Positions 33,201 to 43,200 of a DNA stretch of 58,368 nt are shown piece by piece. Made by a program: the position numbers and the translations under genes. The DNA is taken from positions 1 to 58,368 of IMG/VR virus record IMGVR_UViG_3300025769_000126; one strand, 5' to 3'. The notes beneath the pieces were generated by a model. That model did not search any database. It worked only from the letters and a program-made list of their open reading frames with translations, and was not told where the DNA came from. The stretch comes from a virus. Numbering within the stretch: position 1 is the stretch's first letter; each line of letters opens with the position of its first letter.

Positions 33201-35366
33201 ACTTTGTTTAGCAAAGGCTTTTTTGTATGCGTTAAAAGCACTATAACTCATATTTTTTCTAAATATAGCTTCGTGCTCCTCTATTTTTTTATATATATCG
33301 TTGTTGGTCTTTTTTATATCGTCTTTTATCCTTGCAACATCATTATTGTCAAGTTCTGGATTCAGCAATTCTTCTTGTAAACCGAGCAACCTCTTTGATA
33401 GAGCGTCAACCTCTGTTTTACTAGATTCAGGCATCAAGGTTCTAACAGCTGCACCCATCGCTACGCTACCACCACCTAAAAAACCGCCGAAGAACCCACC
33501 AGAAAATGTGGCATGGTCAACACCTTCCCATATGTTGTCGTTTCCAGATATAATATTTTGAGTTAACTGTGTTAGTCCTTCCGTTATAGCTTCACTAGAA
33601 GTACCAATAGCGAACTCTTTTGCTATCTTTGTTGCATAAAACCTGTTCGCAGCATTACCTGTTAACAGATCACCCATTGCTTCTTTCTGCATAGTCTTGG
33701 TTGCATTCTTAAAAAACCTTGCACCAAGTATATATGTTGGTGCAGTACCAAGTAAGCCCTCAGCTGCACCATAGCCTGTAGCTACTAGAAATTTATCTAA
33801 ATCAGACCTGCGCTTATCATTAAACTCTAAGTTCTCACCATACTTCATTACGTCGTCGTATTGGTCTAAGAACTCTTCATAGTTCATTTCGTTAAGTTGT
33901 TGACCAGCAGACATTACACCCATTGACGTACCAGACATAGCAGCAGCGGCTCTAGTACTTAAACCAGCTACAGAACCAGCTCCACCAGTGGCAGCCATTA
34001 CAGCAAATATAGGTAGTTGTCTAAATGTTTCCTCTGCTATAAACCTACCTAAATTTTCTGGACTAGAGAAAGCATCATCAAAAGCTACATCGGGTCTATA
34101 CTCTTCCCTTGCTACCTCAACTCGTTTCTTTCTCTCTAAAGCGTACTCACTTATGTCACCACCCATAACCTTAGCATAAGGGTCAAACATTTCATATCCA
34201 GCTTCAAAATACTGTGCAGCACCAACGAACAAGTCTCCAAAAACATTAGCAGAAGTAAAAGCACCTTTCCTGAGTAGGCTATAGTCTTTTTTTAGTAAAA
34301 ACGCTATATCCTCAAACTCTTTTAACTTATCGTATTCAATGCTTAAGTCCTCATAATCGCTGTTTATTGCTTTTCGACCTTCTTTAAACTCTTCTACTCG
34401 TTGATTGTGTCTCTCTAGTTCAATTGGATCTACAACTTCTCCAGCTTTTTGTCTTGCTAGTATATTTGCGTGGTTTTTCTCTATGTTATTACCTTCTAAT
34501 TCTAAGATTGACCACTGCTTTTCTATCTTCTTTATATCTTCTGATACACCAGTTTCTAAGCTACCAAGCAACTCTTCCGCTGCTTGCTTCTCGCCACGCT
34601 CTAAGCCAGCAACAAATTTATCACCTATGGATAACTTTAAATCTAGCATATCCTTAGCTTTTAGTCTCTTAGCTAGTAAGTCTTCAACTATTTCTTTCGG
34701 TGGCTCTATACTACTCCAAGGTTGAACACCTTCTGGTAGTTTTAATCCTTTTTGTTTTATTTCTGCTAGCTCTTGTCTTATCTTATTCTTTTCGTCAGCA
34801 TACGGATAGACTTTTTTATAATCTGTTCCGACTACACGACCTGTATTATCTTTTACAGCTACAGGTGTTTCAACAACAGAAAACAAAGCATTTTTGTCGG
34901 CATACTTATTGTATATCTCTAATTCGCCTTTCTTATAATCTGGGTTTTTAAAAGGGTCGAACAACTCAGAAAATGCGATATAGCTCTCGCTACCATCATC
35001 CCATCTTACTGGTATATTGCGCTCATTAGGTTTAAAGGTTTCTTTTTTATCAACATATCCAGCTTGTGCACCTTTGGATTTATCTAGCATATCTTTACCA
35101 CGTGTACTAATATACTCGTCTGGTAATCCAGTTTCTGCTTTAGATCCTTTTTCATAGACGCTTAGGTAGTCTTCTGGACTGTAAACCGGAGCTCTACCAT
35201 CTCTATAGTCAACATCTGGCGTAAAGCTTTGTTCAGGTTCATATAAAGACACCCCTGAGTAGTCTTGTAGTTCTTTTGCCGTTGGGTTTTGAGTAAAAAA
35301 ATAATTACGCTCTTCTGGCGTAAACCCGCTTATGTCGTATATATCACCTTCTTCTGTTTCGAACAT
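27222..35366 (-). CDS. Giant 2714-aa internal virion / ejection protein with protease-like and HAD phosphatase-like domains
   Basis: The largest gene here. N-terminal third: charged helices, then hydrophobic Gly/Ala segments near residues 455-500 and 650-680 that could insert in membranes. Residues 908-912 are HEVSH, a zincin HExxH site (GTHEVSHLVLWDW). Residues 1836-1840 are DFDDT, with LTARP near 1914 and VDDA near 1970: the three HAD-superfamily motifs in order. The C-terminus is very Lys/Ala-rich. Position after the tail and adaptor genes matches ejected internal proteins of podoviruses (T7 gp16 is about half this size). The domain motifs are seen; the roles, protein processing or RNA/DNA-end dephosphorylation, are inferred. 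Confidence 0.75.
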   Translation of the reverse strand: MFETEEGDIYDISGFTPEERNYFFTQNPTAKELQDYSGVSLYEPEQSFTPDVDYRDGRAPVYSPEDYLSVYEKGSKAETGLPDEYISTRGKDMLDKSKGAQAGYVDKKETFKPNERNIPVRWDDGSESYIAFSELFDPFKNPDYKKGELEIYNKYADKNALFSVVETPVAVKDNTGRVVGTDYKKVYPYADEKNKIRQELAEIKQKGLKLPEGVQPWSSIEPPKEIVEDLLAKRLKAKDMLDLKLSIGDKFVAGLERGEKQAAEELLGSLETGVSEDIKKIEKQWSILELEGNNIEKNHANILARQKAGEVVDPIELERHNQRVEEFKEGRKAINSDYEDLSIEYDKLKEFEDIAFLLKKDYSLLRKGAFTSANVFGDLFVGAAQYFEAGYEMFDPYAKVMGGDISEYALERKKRVEVAREEYRPDVAFDDAFSSPENLGRFIAEETFRQLPIFAVMAATGGAGSVAGLSTRAAAAMSGTSMGVMSAGQQLNEMNYEEFLDQYDDVMKYGENLEFNDKRRSDLDKFLVATGYGAAEGLLGTAPTYILGARFFKNATKTMQKEAMGDLLTGNAANRFYATKIAKEFAIGTSSEAITEGLTQLTQNIISGNDNIWEGVDHATFSGGFFGGFLGGGSVAMGAAVRTLMPESSKTEVDALSKRLLGLQEELLNPELDNNDVARIKDDIKKTNNDIYKKIEEHEAIFRKNMSYSAFNAYKKAFAKQSELRNEAVAVQNSKASNRYKKTKINELAEQYAISQVSIEAFKQSSNKFELLKVNDEARYNKITEQAKDKLLSEGLDPNEGALNKEAYEIYLAEEVDKNNKAANAVLKSVKDKKSKGYNFETEKEATDFANKKIDDEKTSDSEKKFWRGVIEDGGALNGQASKIDGVYTYITVKESQIKNERANTGTHEVSHLVLWDWIDNGFDVDVVAKEIKNFLEETHPDIAEEMFGFVDPAQVVETVSETDDIMFNSEEIIVGFIERIGRIKKDKKVSRTFLYNLGSLFKNKANIPSDISTQPAVVKFISDMAKKINDGTFNKEDLKSVEESEMFKKLKTDAEKTTRGVKPSKSVLSDINSLVPESIKTKEDFLSRDVFNKAYESTLPGGAIYNYVNSRAISKEEAELMLEGVVDRMINYDPAAVRKTEGGEPITFGEFIFANTRFSKLDAKKKLAIEAERRAESLDVKEARQVADDSVDVPVQETVGVKERPTINPLGFTGAPENITITKEPEGSPTFKNIAKQYAGEIGEQIIGIPAKKIDEAAANLGSIVEARTIQQFFFKADNLAKFVKILPKYNIALPEAVIGKETLDVPKNIKGTALGLPKRVLDYFYEPHIDPTGKLTSPKGRSKGLTSQTNVRKLKPEFIGSISKETLEDLKTAIGITPKGVPNVLPKGELRSPIGQLLKGMAKTYSSLAANTFIRQEMRVSGFSKSEIAGAASGKRDIMKSYSTKYKTWITKVGVVVDSNPFKSKFSNIENVNRVRSSFVKNVFTPLVEDFGFSEIIDTLMPTISAGWGKVYSVPVKFEKADFENQVADEFVGYYGKNGELKPITQSFLFLSRDDWFGFLRSNGYDVKYDKTSRTYEFDDKKFKIKASPGQTANNFSDWDNTKWTLSERQDYAINQRKGFLKIANKLKEQYDKKELSKEDLTMILNWFNSSIRGLVRTAAIPSYFFKTKNLGDKDYRYEHTIPAVEILQEVARYITYDNYTRTLDEIFKNYKVAIIPKIHDRVLSDFYRSSMPGGNIFFNEEAYLEDAVYVARYADPSVVSAMDSTSNAVKTKLPEIKLQKFSESKTLTQYNKELTNKTNKLLEARKINAQQKAIAKSRSMSYHQNPKGISVYDFDDTLAFSESKVIVNQDDETYKITPAEFASNGESLLEEGATFDFSEFNKVVQGTPGPLIPRIKKAIDKFGNKNIFILTARPEASERAIHAFMKGLGLEIPIKNITGLANSTAQAKADWMVSKVAEGYNDFYFVDDAIKNVTAVKEVLETFDVKSKVQQAVASRKKSMSSDLNKMVERNKGVKAKAFYSQVIARKKGASKGKYKYFIPPSAEDFRGLTSYTLAGKGKQGEADQEFFETNLVRPYVRGVAALEQASQALKKDYKALLEMYDIRNRLGDKIADTDYTIDQAIRIYLWNKQGQTIPGVYKRSQKKISKLVENDPDLVGFAEGLQALSKKEAWVEPKEHWDIGSILKDLNDISDNINRKEYLAEFIENADEIFSKTNLNKLEAVYGTNYVKALVNSIDRMKSGSNRPGRSGDIEQRWLNWVNNSVGTIMFFNRRSALLQMLSFTNFMNWSDNNPLKAGAAFANQPAYWKAWAKIFNSDKLKERRAGLKSDIQEAEIASQAINAKDKASAVIAYLLKIGFKPTQIADSFAIATGGASFLINRTKTYKKQGMSDAQAEAKAFEDFSTISDETQQSGDPMLVSKQQASHLGRLILAFQNTPMQYTRLIKKAGQDLIAGRGDWKTNLSKIAYYGFIQNLIFASLQTALFAMLPEFNPDDDDEKRKEVLDKKYEKIINNMIDTLLRGSGLAGAVVSTLKNGILRYYKEEEKGYTADHTQTILELMNVSPPIGSKFRKIYSAIQTDRYEKDVINAMGWDVTLDGKLNPSPVYQKWASVASAALNLPLDRALVEVKGVSEALDSRNNAYQRMALGLGWRTWDVNVKNEEQDYIKIVYKRLKKEKQVEKRKAKAKAKKEAKAAGKTSYIFDGKKYEIKTKK

Positions 35367-35388
35367 TTGTTATTTTAACTCGTTTTTA

Positions 35389-36681
35389 TTATTTACCCTG
35401 CATGTTTCTTACGAATTCTTCGGAAACACCATGCTTTTTAGCCTCTGCTTTTATCTCAGCTTCGGTCATAGTTTTCTTGCCACTAGTATTACTACTTGTT
35501 GTTTTGTTGTATTGTGTCTGTGGAGTATATGTTGGCTCATATTTAGACACGCCTGGGCGATAGCCAGGTGTTACAGACCCAGGCTCAGATAGAATATTGC
35601 CATTCATATCTTTTATAATTGTTTCGTCATTCAAGTCATATGGAATCCAAGCAGTCACTCTTTGATTATATTTTTTGCTAAAGTAAGTTTCCGGTGTTTT
35701 ATATTTACCCTTTTGAGAACGGTAGCCGCCACTATAACCTCTACTACCTCTCTTTGATTGTTTCTCTTTAGCTTTAAAGCCCTGTTTAGACATATCAGAT
35801 ATAACACCCATATATTGATCTACTACAAGGTTTTTTAGTCCTTCAAAACTCAATTCGTTATTGTAATAAGCTTTAACATTCTCAGCAACATATGGGTCAT
35901 CTATTAGCTTCTTATTACCAATCAACCCATCGTGTATTAGTGACATTAGGGTGTTTTTACCACCTTGGTCTATACCTATACTGATAGCATTTTTAGAGCT
36001 GTTGTAAACAGGGTCACCTGGTTGCATATCGATACCTCTAGTATATGCTCTTTCAGACATTTTAACAATAGCTTCAGCTGCTTTATAAGACTTTAATTCG
36101 TATCCTGGAGCATCGTCATAAAGTATAGTACCATCATCTCCTGAGAAATTTATTCTACCCTGGTCATCTATTGATAAGTCTAACTCTTCGTTGTACATAG
36201 ACCGCAACAAGTTAACATTAGCTTGGTTTTCACCATATAATGATGTTGCATTTGACTCTATATCTTCTATAATCTTCCCTTTGTTTTCTCCGTATTTTTT
36301 AAACTGTGCATCAAGATTTACAAACGAATTTTTAATATTATTCATCTCTTGTTGCATAAGTAAATACTCATCACTACCTACTTCATAATCGTCTAAATCC
36401 CTAGCTATCTGAACATAGTTTTGCTTTTGCTTTATTAAGAAGTCTTGTATTTGACCTCTGTATCTATCTGGTATCGCTGTTAGGTCTGTTCCTTCAGGGA
36501 GCTTATTTAAGTATGTTTGTAATCTTCTTTCGTAGTCGTTTTTTACTGCACCGATTGGGTTTACTGTAGCATTAATACCAGCTTCTGCAGCAGCCATCAA
36601 ACCTTTATTAAATGCCGCACCGACATCTACAAATCTCTCATATGGATTAGCTGCTCTTCTCTTTGTTTGTTTATTAGCCAT
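35389..36681 (-). CDS. Internal virion protein-like
   Basis: 430 aa. Helical N-terminus (GAAFNKGLMAAAEAGINATV), a long coiled-coil-like middle (LMQQEMNNIKNSFVNLDAQF), then a Tyr/Ser/Thr-rich low-complexity tail. Its start codon overlaps the stop of the 224-aa gene by 1 nt. Between that gene and the giant protein, in the place of T7-type internal core proteins. Function inferred from context. Confidence 0.55.
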   Translation of the reverse strand: MANKQTKRRAANPYERFVDVGAAFNKGLMAAAEAGINATVNPIGAVKNDYERRLQTYLNKLPEGTDLTAIPDRYRGQIQDFLIKQKQNYVQIARDLDDYEVGSDEYLLMQQEMNNIKNSFVNLDAQFKKYGENKGKIIEDIESNATSLYGENQANVNLLRSMYNEELDLSIDDQGRINFSGDDGTILYDDAPGYELKSYKAAEAIVKMSERAYTRGIDMQPGDPVYNSSKNAISIGIDQGGKNTLMSLIHDGLIGNKKLIDDPYVAENVKAYYNNELSFEGLKNLVVDQYMGVISDMSKQGFKAKEKQSKRGSRGYSGGYRSQKGKYKTPETYFSKKYNQRVTAWIPYDLNDETIIKDMNGNILSEPGSVTPGYRPGVSKYEPTYTPQTQYNKTTSSNTSGKKTMTEAEIKAEAKKHGVSEEFVRNMQGK

Positions 36682-37355
36682 TATCCTAAGTTTAAAAAAT
36701 CCTCTCTGTTACCCATAAAACCAGTAATAGCTCCACCTGCTATCTGTCCAAGTCCACCCATTATAGCTTCTGTAGCTTGTTGTCTAGCCAGTCTAGCGCT
36801 TGCTAATCTATCTTGTGACATGCCTAACAATAAGTCTCCTTTTTGTTGCTCCATTCTTCTTGAAAGTAACTCTCCTTGCATTTCTTGTTGCTGTATTTGA
36901 GATGCCATACCTCTTTCTGCCATTAGGTTTGATCTCTCTTGCTTTCCTATATCAACAGACGCCGTTTGTGCATTAAGTGCTTGCTGGTTTGCCATAGCTT
37001 GAGCTAACGCAGCAATACCACTACCACCAGCTGCACCTTTAAGTTGGTCCAGTGTGTTAGCCATACCTTGGCTCTGTTGCTGTGCAGTAAAATCAGCAGC
37101 CTGTGTATTAACTGTTAAGTCTTCATACACGTTTTCCATACCAGTAAAAGGATTTGAAGTATCTCTTTGCTCTAATTGAGACATATACTGGTCAAATTGC
37201 CGTCTTGCCACTCTCTCTTCCTCCTTTCTTCGCTTACTGCCAACAATAGCTCCACCAATCTGAGCTAAACCACCAACTCCAGATATTATCCCCATTGTTA
37301 TTGGGTCAAACTTCAGTGGTGAGGCATTTTTATTTAAAGGTTTTTTGTCTTTCAT
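36681..37355 (-). CDS. Internal virion protein (gp14-like), Gln/Ala-rich coiled coil
   Basis: 224 aa. A Gly-rich hydrophobic N-terminal segment (MGIISGVGGLAQIGGAIVG), long Gln/Ala/Met coiled coils (QALNAQTASVDIGKQERSNL and SRRMEQQKGDLLLGMSQDRL), and a second Gly-rich hydrophobic helix near the C-terminus (IMGGLGQIAGGAITGFMG). This pattern is typical of podovirus ejection proteins that form a channel in the envelope. Context supports this. Confidence 0.65.
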   Translation of the reverse strand: MKDKKPLNKNASPLKFDPITMGIISGVGGLAQIGGAIVGSKRRKEEERVARRQFDQYMSQLEQRDTSNPFTGMENVYEDLTVNTQAADFTAQQQSQGMANTLDQLKGAAGGSGIAALAQAMANQQALNAQTASVDIGKQERSNLMAERGMASQIQQQEMQGELLSRRMEQQKGDLLLGMSQDRLASARLARQQATEAIMGGLGQIAGGAITGFMGNREDFLNLG

Positions 37356-37381
37356 TTTACTTCAATTAATATAGTTACATG

Positions 37382-37753
37382 TTATTTACTGCTTTCAAAC
37401 ATCTCTGTTCCAACAGTATAAAGCTCTACTTTTTCAGTAGAATTATTTATTACTTCAACTTCAGCATAGTAACCGAGTAAACTTGTCATGTTAGCTCTGT
37501 TATCTTTACTAAAGAATATATAGTCGTTTACAGCTGGTAGTATTGTTGTAGTTTCTAGACTACATGTTATCTGTTTATTTGGATAATCTATAGCAATTAT
37601 AGGGCCAAGCTCTACAAACTCGCTAGCGTTACTAACTGTTGATCCATTAGCTAGCGTATAGTCTTGTATATCAGCATAATAAGCTACATCTGTTGTACCA
37701 GGTTGTATTGCCTGATTTAGTGTGTGTGATAGTGTGAATGTTATATCTGGCAT
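37382..37753 (-). CDS. Small structural protein
   Basis: 123 aa, beta-rich (FTLSHTLNQAIQPGTTDVAY, VNDYIFFSKDNRANMTSLLG YYAEVEV). The pattern VNDYIFFSKDNRANMTSLLG is one I associate with virion modules of marine phages. Eleven nt after the 822-aa gene. Likely minor virion or tail protein. Confidence 0.6.
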   Translation of the reverse strand: MPDITFTLSHTLNQAIQPGTTDVAYYADIQDYTLANGSTVSNASEFVELGPIIAIDYPNKQITCSLETTTILPAVNDYIFFSKDNRANMTSLLGYYAEVEVINNSTEKVELYTVGTEMFESSK

Positions 37754-37763
37754 ATTTTATTTG

Positions 37764-40232
37764 TTAATACGATGCTAGTGGTGTACTTTGTGGTTCAGGT
37801 ACGGCATCTTGTTCTGCAATATCAATTACTTTGTACTGGTCGCTTAATCTATGTATGATTTGTGCATTAAAAAAGTAATCCTCAGTTATAACAGCTGGGT
37901 TTAAGTTAACACCAAAATCAAATGTTACATACATAGTAGCTATAGCAAGATTCCTGTTTAAGTCACTACCATTCGTTAGCGTAACTGTTGGTTGTATTAC
38001 TTCTATAGTGTCGGCTTCAAAACTATTATCCGGATCTACTTCTACGGCTAGTGTGTAGTCTGATGTATTAAAGTCTACAGGCAAAGCATCTTCGGCGGTT
38101 AAGAAAGCACCAGATATTGCGAATTGTACATGAGTCGTACTTGTTGTTATATTTTCTTTAGCAAAAGTTACACCGTCGGTAGACGTGGTCATTGCTATTG
38201 AGTAGGAAGGATCATTTACATAAGAAACAGAGCGTAATATATCATTTATATATTTTTTAAGCCCTTGCGTTATACCAAAAGACAACGTTAGTGTATTGTT
38301 AGACGCTGGAGCTGCGGTGTAAGTAAATGTATTGAGGTCGTGTTGGAAGTCCATATCGCTGTCTCCCCATTCTCTAATAGTTAACCCTGTACCTGTTATA
38401 TAAAGTTTTTCCCTATCTAAAGGCGGTGATGCTATTGATGTGGTATTTTGTTGTCCATCTGCTCCACCTTCAACTTGAAAATCAGAATATATGTGTATAG
38501 TTTGACTAACGTAATCCATAGTGCCTGTAATATCACTCCAAAAGTAAATCTTAAAGTATTGACTTGCACCTGATACAGCAAAAGAGTCGTTAAAACTCTC
38601 CGCACTAAAGCCAGCCATATTAGTTAAGGCTTTTCTTTGTTTGTCTGTTATAACTATATCAACAGTTGGTTCAATAGCATCGGCAGCAGTATGACTAGCT
38701 TGGCCGACTGGAGACATTTTAGCGTGGTTAAAACCGCTAGGGTAAGCTCTAATATCTGCTATTACAGTTGGTTCATTTATTAACCCATTATTGAGTGTCG
38801 ATGTATAGTTTTGATTTATTAGAGTATACGACTCAGTATCATTTGGTAGGTAAAAATCAGTAACTGTATCTGTTATAACGATGTTATACGAATATGTGTT
38901 TAATGTTTGATTAGCTTCTTCTCCATCTAAACCACTTGGAGCTGTACTACCAAGTGAGTCTCCGTTATGATCAAAATACTCAATTGTATCAGTTGTTGTT
39001 CTAGTAGTATCGTATGTTGCATCTAAGTCAACCTGTGTTCTACTTGATATAGTAAATGTTATTTCATCTGGATCAGGAGTGGTATTAATATCTGGTGCGT
39101 TTAAATCTATTGTTGTAGTGTTTTGTGGTATTATAGTAAACCTATAAGCTCTTTTGTTACCACCACCTGGATCAGTATCTTCTGGTATTATAATATCTTT
39201 ATAAAACACACCAGAGCTGTTTATTTCGTATGGATCAGTTGCTGGATCATATGTACCATCACTCTGTATTTCAGATGGATATGTTGTAGTAGAGGTACTC
39301 GGTTCAAATGCTTCAGCTGTTGTTTCACGCGTGTTATCAAAAACGTATATACCATCTGTAGTATCTATTGTAAACGTACTACCAGACAGAGAGCCTCTCT
39401 CCATTTTAATTCTAAATTCAGAACCTTCATCTCCATATATTTCTAACCTTCTGTTTGTTCGCCCAAGATTAGTTGGAGTTGTGTCCATTTCGTAGTTGTA
39501 TATCTTACTACTAATACTAGGTAGATCTTCACCAGCACCTGTAAATGTTATTAAATCGTCACTTCTACTTACCTTAGGTAGTGTTATTGTTATTACATAA
39601 ATAACCTGTGTTAGTCTTAGTTCGCTGTCATAAGTATTTGTTCGTGCAATATGTGTGTAATCCAAACTAGCTGTAGTATCAGACACGTTTGTTATCGCAA
39701 TAGTTGGATCTTCATCTATAAAATCACCAGCAGTGGCGTCTATAGTCATAGTCATTAATTCAACTTCACTACCTGGAGTACCAAGCACAGAAAAGTCTGT
39801 TGTAGATACGCTCGACAAGTAATCAACAACACTTGATGGTGTAAACGTTGTTTTAACTGGACTACCAGGAACAGCAAAAGTTCCTTGCACTAACACTGGA
39901 ACTAAATGCTTGGCGACAGCTGAGCCAACAGGCTCTATATCTATAGTGGTGTCTTCTGCAAAAGCATAAGCATCTACGAAGTCTACGGTGATTAACACTG
40001 TATTATTATCGCTGTACGCGCCGTCGTTTAGCGGACCACCAGTTACTTCGGAGTTTGAAAAAGTCAAGCTCTGTATTATAAGTGGATCAAGGGTATTCGA
40101 TTCCTCAAAGTCACTAGCAGCAACAACGAACCCTTCGTTGGGTGTTATTGTTAGCACCATGCTAGCCACATTTGTTGAACCAGCAGGTATTATTACTTCT
40201 TGTGCTTCAAAACTGCAATTTATTAATGCCAT
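37764..40232 (-). CDS. Large beta-rich virion protein
   Basis: 822 aa, rich in Thr, Asp and Ser, made of successive beta-sandwich-like segments such as TITPNEGFVVAASDFE and TLSFGITQGLKKYINDILRS. No enzyme motif. Located between the tail-tube B-like protein and the small structural protein. Likely tail or head decoration; adhesion is possible because of the Ig-like strand pattern. It starts 3 nt after the previous gene. Confidence 0.6.
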   Translation of the reverse strand: MALINCSFEAQEVIIPAGSTNVASMVLTITPNEGFVVAASDFEESNTLDPLIIQSLTFSNSEVTGGPLNDGAYSDNNTVLITVDFVDAYAFAEDTTIDIEPVGSAVAKHLVPVLVQGTFAVPGSPVKTTFTPSSVVDYLSSVSTTDFSVLGTPGSEVELMTMTIDATAGDFIDEDPTIAITNVSDTTASLDYTHIARTNTYDSELRLTQVIYVITITLPKVSRSDDLITFTGAGEDLPSISSKIYNYEMDTTPTNLGRTNRRLEIYGDEGSEFRIKMERGSLSGSTFTIDTTDGIYVFDNTRETTAEAFEPSTSTTTYPSEIQSDGTYDPATDPYEINSSGVFYKDIIIPEDTDPGGGNKRAYRFTIIPQNTTTIDLNAPDINTTPDPDEITFTISSRTQVDLDATYDTTRTTTDTIEYFDHNGDSLGSTAPSGLDGEEANQTLNTYSYNIVITDTVTDFYLPNDTESYTLINQNYTSTLNNGLINEPTVIADIRAYPSGFNHAKMSPVGQASHTAADAIEPTVDIVITDKQRKALTNMAGFSAESFNDSFAVSGASQYFKIYFWSDITGTMDYVSQTIHIYSDFQVEGGADGQQNTTSIASPPLDREKLYITGTGLTIREWGDSDMDFQHDLNTFTYTAAPASNNTLTLSFGITQGLKKYINDILRSVSYVNDPSYSIAMTTSTDGVTFAKENITTSTTHVQFAISGAFLTAEDALPVDFNTSDYTLAVEVDPDNSFEADTIEVIQPTVTLTNGSDLNRNLAIATMYVTFDFGVNLNPAVITEDYFFNAQIIHRLSDQYKVIDIAEQDAVPEPQSTPLASY

Positions 40233-40235
40233 TAT

Positions 40236-43200
40236 TTATTCTACTCTTAGTTTTATTTCTGTTCCACCAACACCAGAAGCAGCTGTAACTAAACCTAAGC
40301 CTTGTACAGAGTATTCTCTTGTATCTAGGTTTGTTGGTGTTGTTTCAGTGCCTAGTATGTTGTAAAACCACTTACCTTCTTTGTTTTTAAATGTCTTAAC
40401 TTGACCACTCTGTAGGTCTGACTCTATTGAATCAACCCACCAACCACTTTTTGCTGCCCTGTTTTCGAACTTATTATCTGTATCTGGGTTATCAACAAAA
40501 ACTCTAGCTTGCGATCCTTCATAGTTTAATGTCTTGAAAGATTTTATAGAACCAGGTGCTTCGTTGAATATAAACTTAACAGATGAGTTATATTGAACAC
40601 CATAAAAATTATTCCTTGTTTCATTATCGTGTGACCAAAGATCTCCACCACTGAACGTATAATATTTGTTATTCAACGACAACCCTTCTTCTTGTATAAA
40701 ACTCTTTCTAGATGTCCAACTATTTGTATCTTCTCTAAAAGCAACCGTGTCGTTATACTGAGCGGCGTTCTCTAACTTCTTAACAGTTAAATTATATTCA
40801 TTCTTGTTTTCGTCGTAACTACCTATAACTTGCTCAGCCTCAGATAGTTTGTCCCTGAAGTAATCCTCAAGTCCATACCTAGATATTGGTTCTAACCCAT
40901 TACCTGACAATCTAAGAATAACACCCCTGTTTTTATCCGAAAAATATGCTCTATTACCATACCTAGAATATGATTCTGGATTTTTGCTTATACCATAATC
41001 GCCGGCATACGGCCTTACTGCTCCAAGCACCTTGCTACTTGATACCACGTTAATACTACCATCGGCATTAAACAGTGCATCTTTGTCAGAGAAAATCTTC
41101 ACGACGTTATCTTCTAGGTATACATCTAAATCTCCAAGCCTAAATTGCATTAACTGAATAGAACCATAAGCTGGGTTTATTGATTTTGTTATCTTTTCAG
41201 CTTGTATAAACTGGTTTAATCTATTAACACCAGACGTAGCATTATATATACCGGAGTATATTATATCAGACTTTTTTCTAACCTCCTTATATTGCTCCTC
41301 TGTAACCGAGGAAGCTTTAACTCCTTTACCTATTATTGGTGCATTGAAATCATCTCTAATTCTATCTGATTCAACGCCATTACCAAAGCTATAACAATTA
41401 CTGTAGTCTATATCATTTATAAGACCATGCTCGTTATCAACACCAGCAACGCAGCTATATGTTCTACCAGTTTCGTAGTATATATCTAATTCTGCAACCT
41501 CTTTAGGTTCTGTCTCAAAAACTGCTGGATTTTCTGTAAATTCACCACTTTCTTCATCGTAAAATGTCTCTACTATTTCAATATTAGTTTTGCTTGGCTC
41601 TGTTGTTCTTAGTTGACCACTACTATAGTTGAAACTATTGCTTTCTGGAGCCCATACTATTTTTTTATCTAACTTTAACGTAAACTTTATAACCCTTTGC
41701 TGTGGTAGTTCACCTTCTTTTTTAGCCCTAGAACTATCAGTGAACGCCACCATATATGATTTTGCCCAATTGGTGATAGTATAAGTGTTGTTTTCTTTAT
41801 CAGGGTCATCAGCAAACCTAAACCTAGTACCAATTCGCGTTAGTTTTGAAACTAAGGTGTTATATTCGAAGAAATACTCGTCGCCAGCGTTGGTGGCAAA
41901 TTTGTCATATTCTTCTATTATATTTTCTGTACCAGTAACGTCTTTACCAAAACCATGAAACGCAATCTCTACATAGTTGTTTTTTTCTTTTGCTCCCCAG
42001 CCATACGTGTTGTGTGGTCTTTCGTTTCCATTTTGAGTGAATAAACTGTGTACAAACCTTAGTGGTCCAGTTGTACTAAGTGTTTTATGGTACAATAAGC
42101 CACACCAGAACCACCCAAACCCAAGCGGTTCTCCAGTGTAACCCCTAAAAGGGGCCAACCAAATATCTCTAGATGGTTGTATGTTGTCGCCAAAGCTAAA
42201 CGTTGGTGTTGAAGCTGTTGTTTTTAAGCTTGTTGACGAGGTGCTACTAGCCATTATGGATTCTTCTAAAACTGCATCTCTCTGCAGCTTTGTAAAAAAC
42301 CTTCCGTAGTATTCTGGTTTTATCTTTGTCTTTTTTTGGAATATTTCTATAGACAAAGTAGGGGTAGTATCTTCTTCGGAAATAGTTCCCATAAAAGACA
42401 CGTCTTCTGAGTCTAAAGATCTTTCCATATTTAACCTGTATAGATCTACACCGGAGTACTGTACGTATGCTACGCTTAGTATTTCGTATTTTTTAGTCTT
42501 ATTTTTGGTGTTAAACAACGAAAGACTTAAGTTGTCTAGCTGGTGCACTGGCTTGCCACTAGATACTTCTGTACCACTTCCGCCAAACATGCTTTTCCAA
42601 TCGTCAGCTTTTATGTCTATGTAGTTATTACCAGACACTGGATAACCTTCACTTGAACCAAATATACTAGTAGTAGTTCTACCTAATAGTTCGGCGCTTA
42701 AAACACCTTGAGATACGTATTCTTCTTTTATAAATTCTGGAGCTTCATTATCAACAGCAAGAACCTTATATCTTGCTTGTTCTTTTACAAAAGCATCAGA
42801 ATCATGTTCTTTTTTTAATATTAAGTATGTGTCGTCCTGTATTTTGTTTCTATCAGATGATGAAAAAGAAACCCAAACATTACCGTCTTCAGCGTTGTAA
42901 TGTCTATCTATGGCTAAGTTGTAATACGGTTGAGATGTTTCTTTTATAAAATATTTATAACCAACAGCCCAATCAGGTGGATACGACTGTAGTCTTACTG
43001 ATATTGTATTGCTGTTCTCAGCATAACCTTTGTTTAGTTTTACAGAACCACTTGGGTGTGTTAGCACCGGTGTTTCTCTTCCGTGCTTATCAACATATAC
43101 AACACCTATTTGATATGTTCTTTGAGACTTAATTGATTTAACGGGTTGATTAGATGTAACTTTCTCACTCTTAACGACGACAGAGAACTCTGGTGTAACA

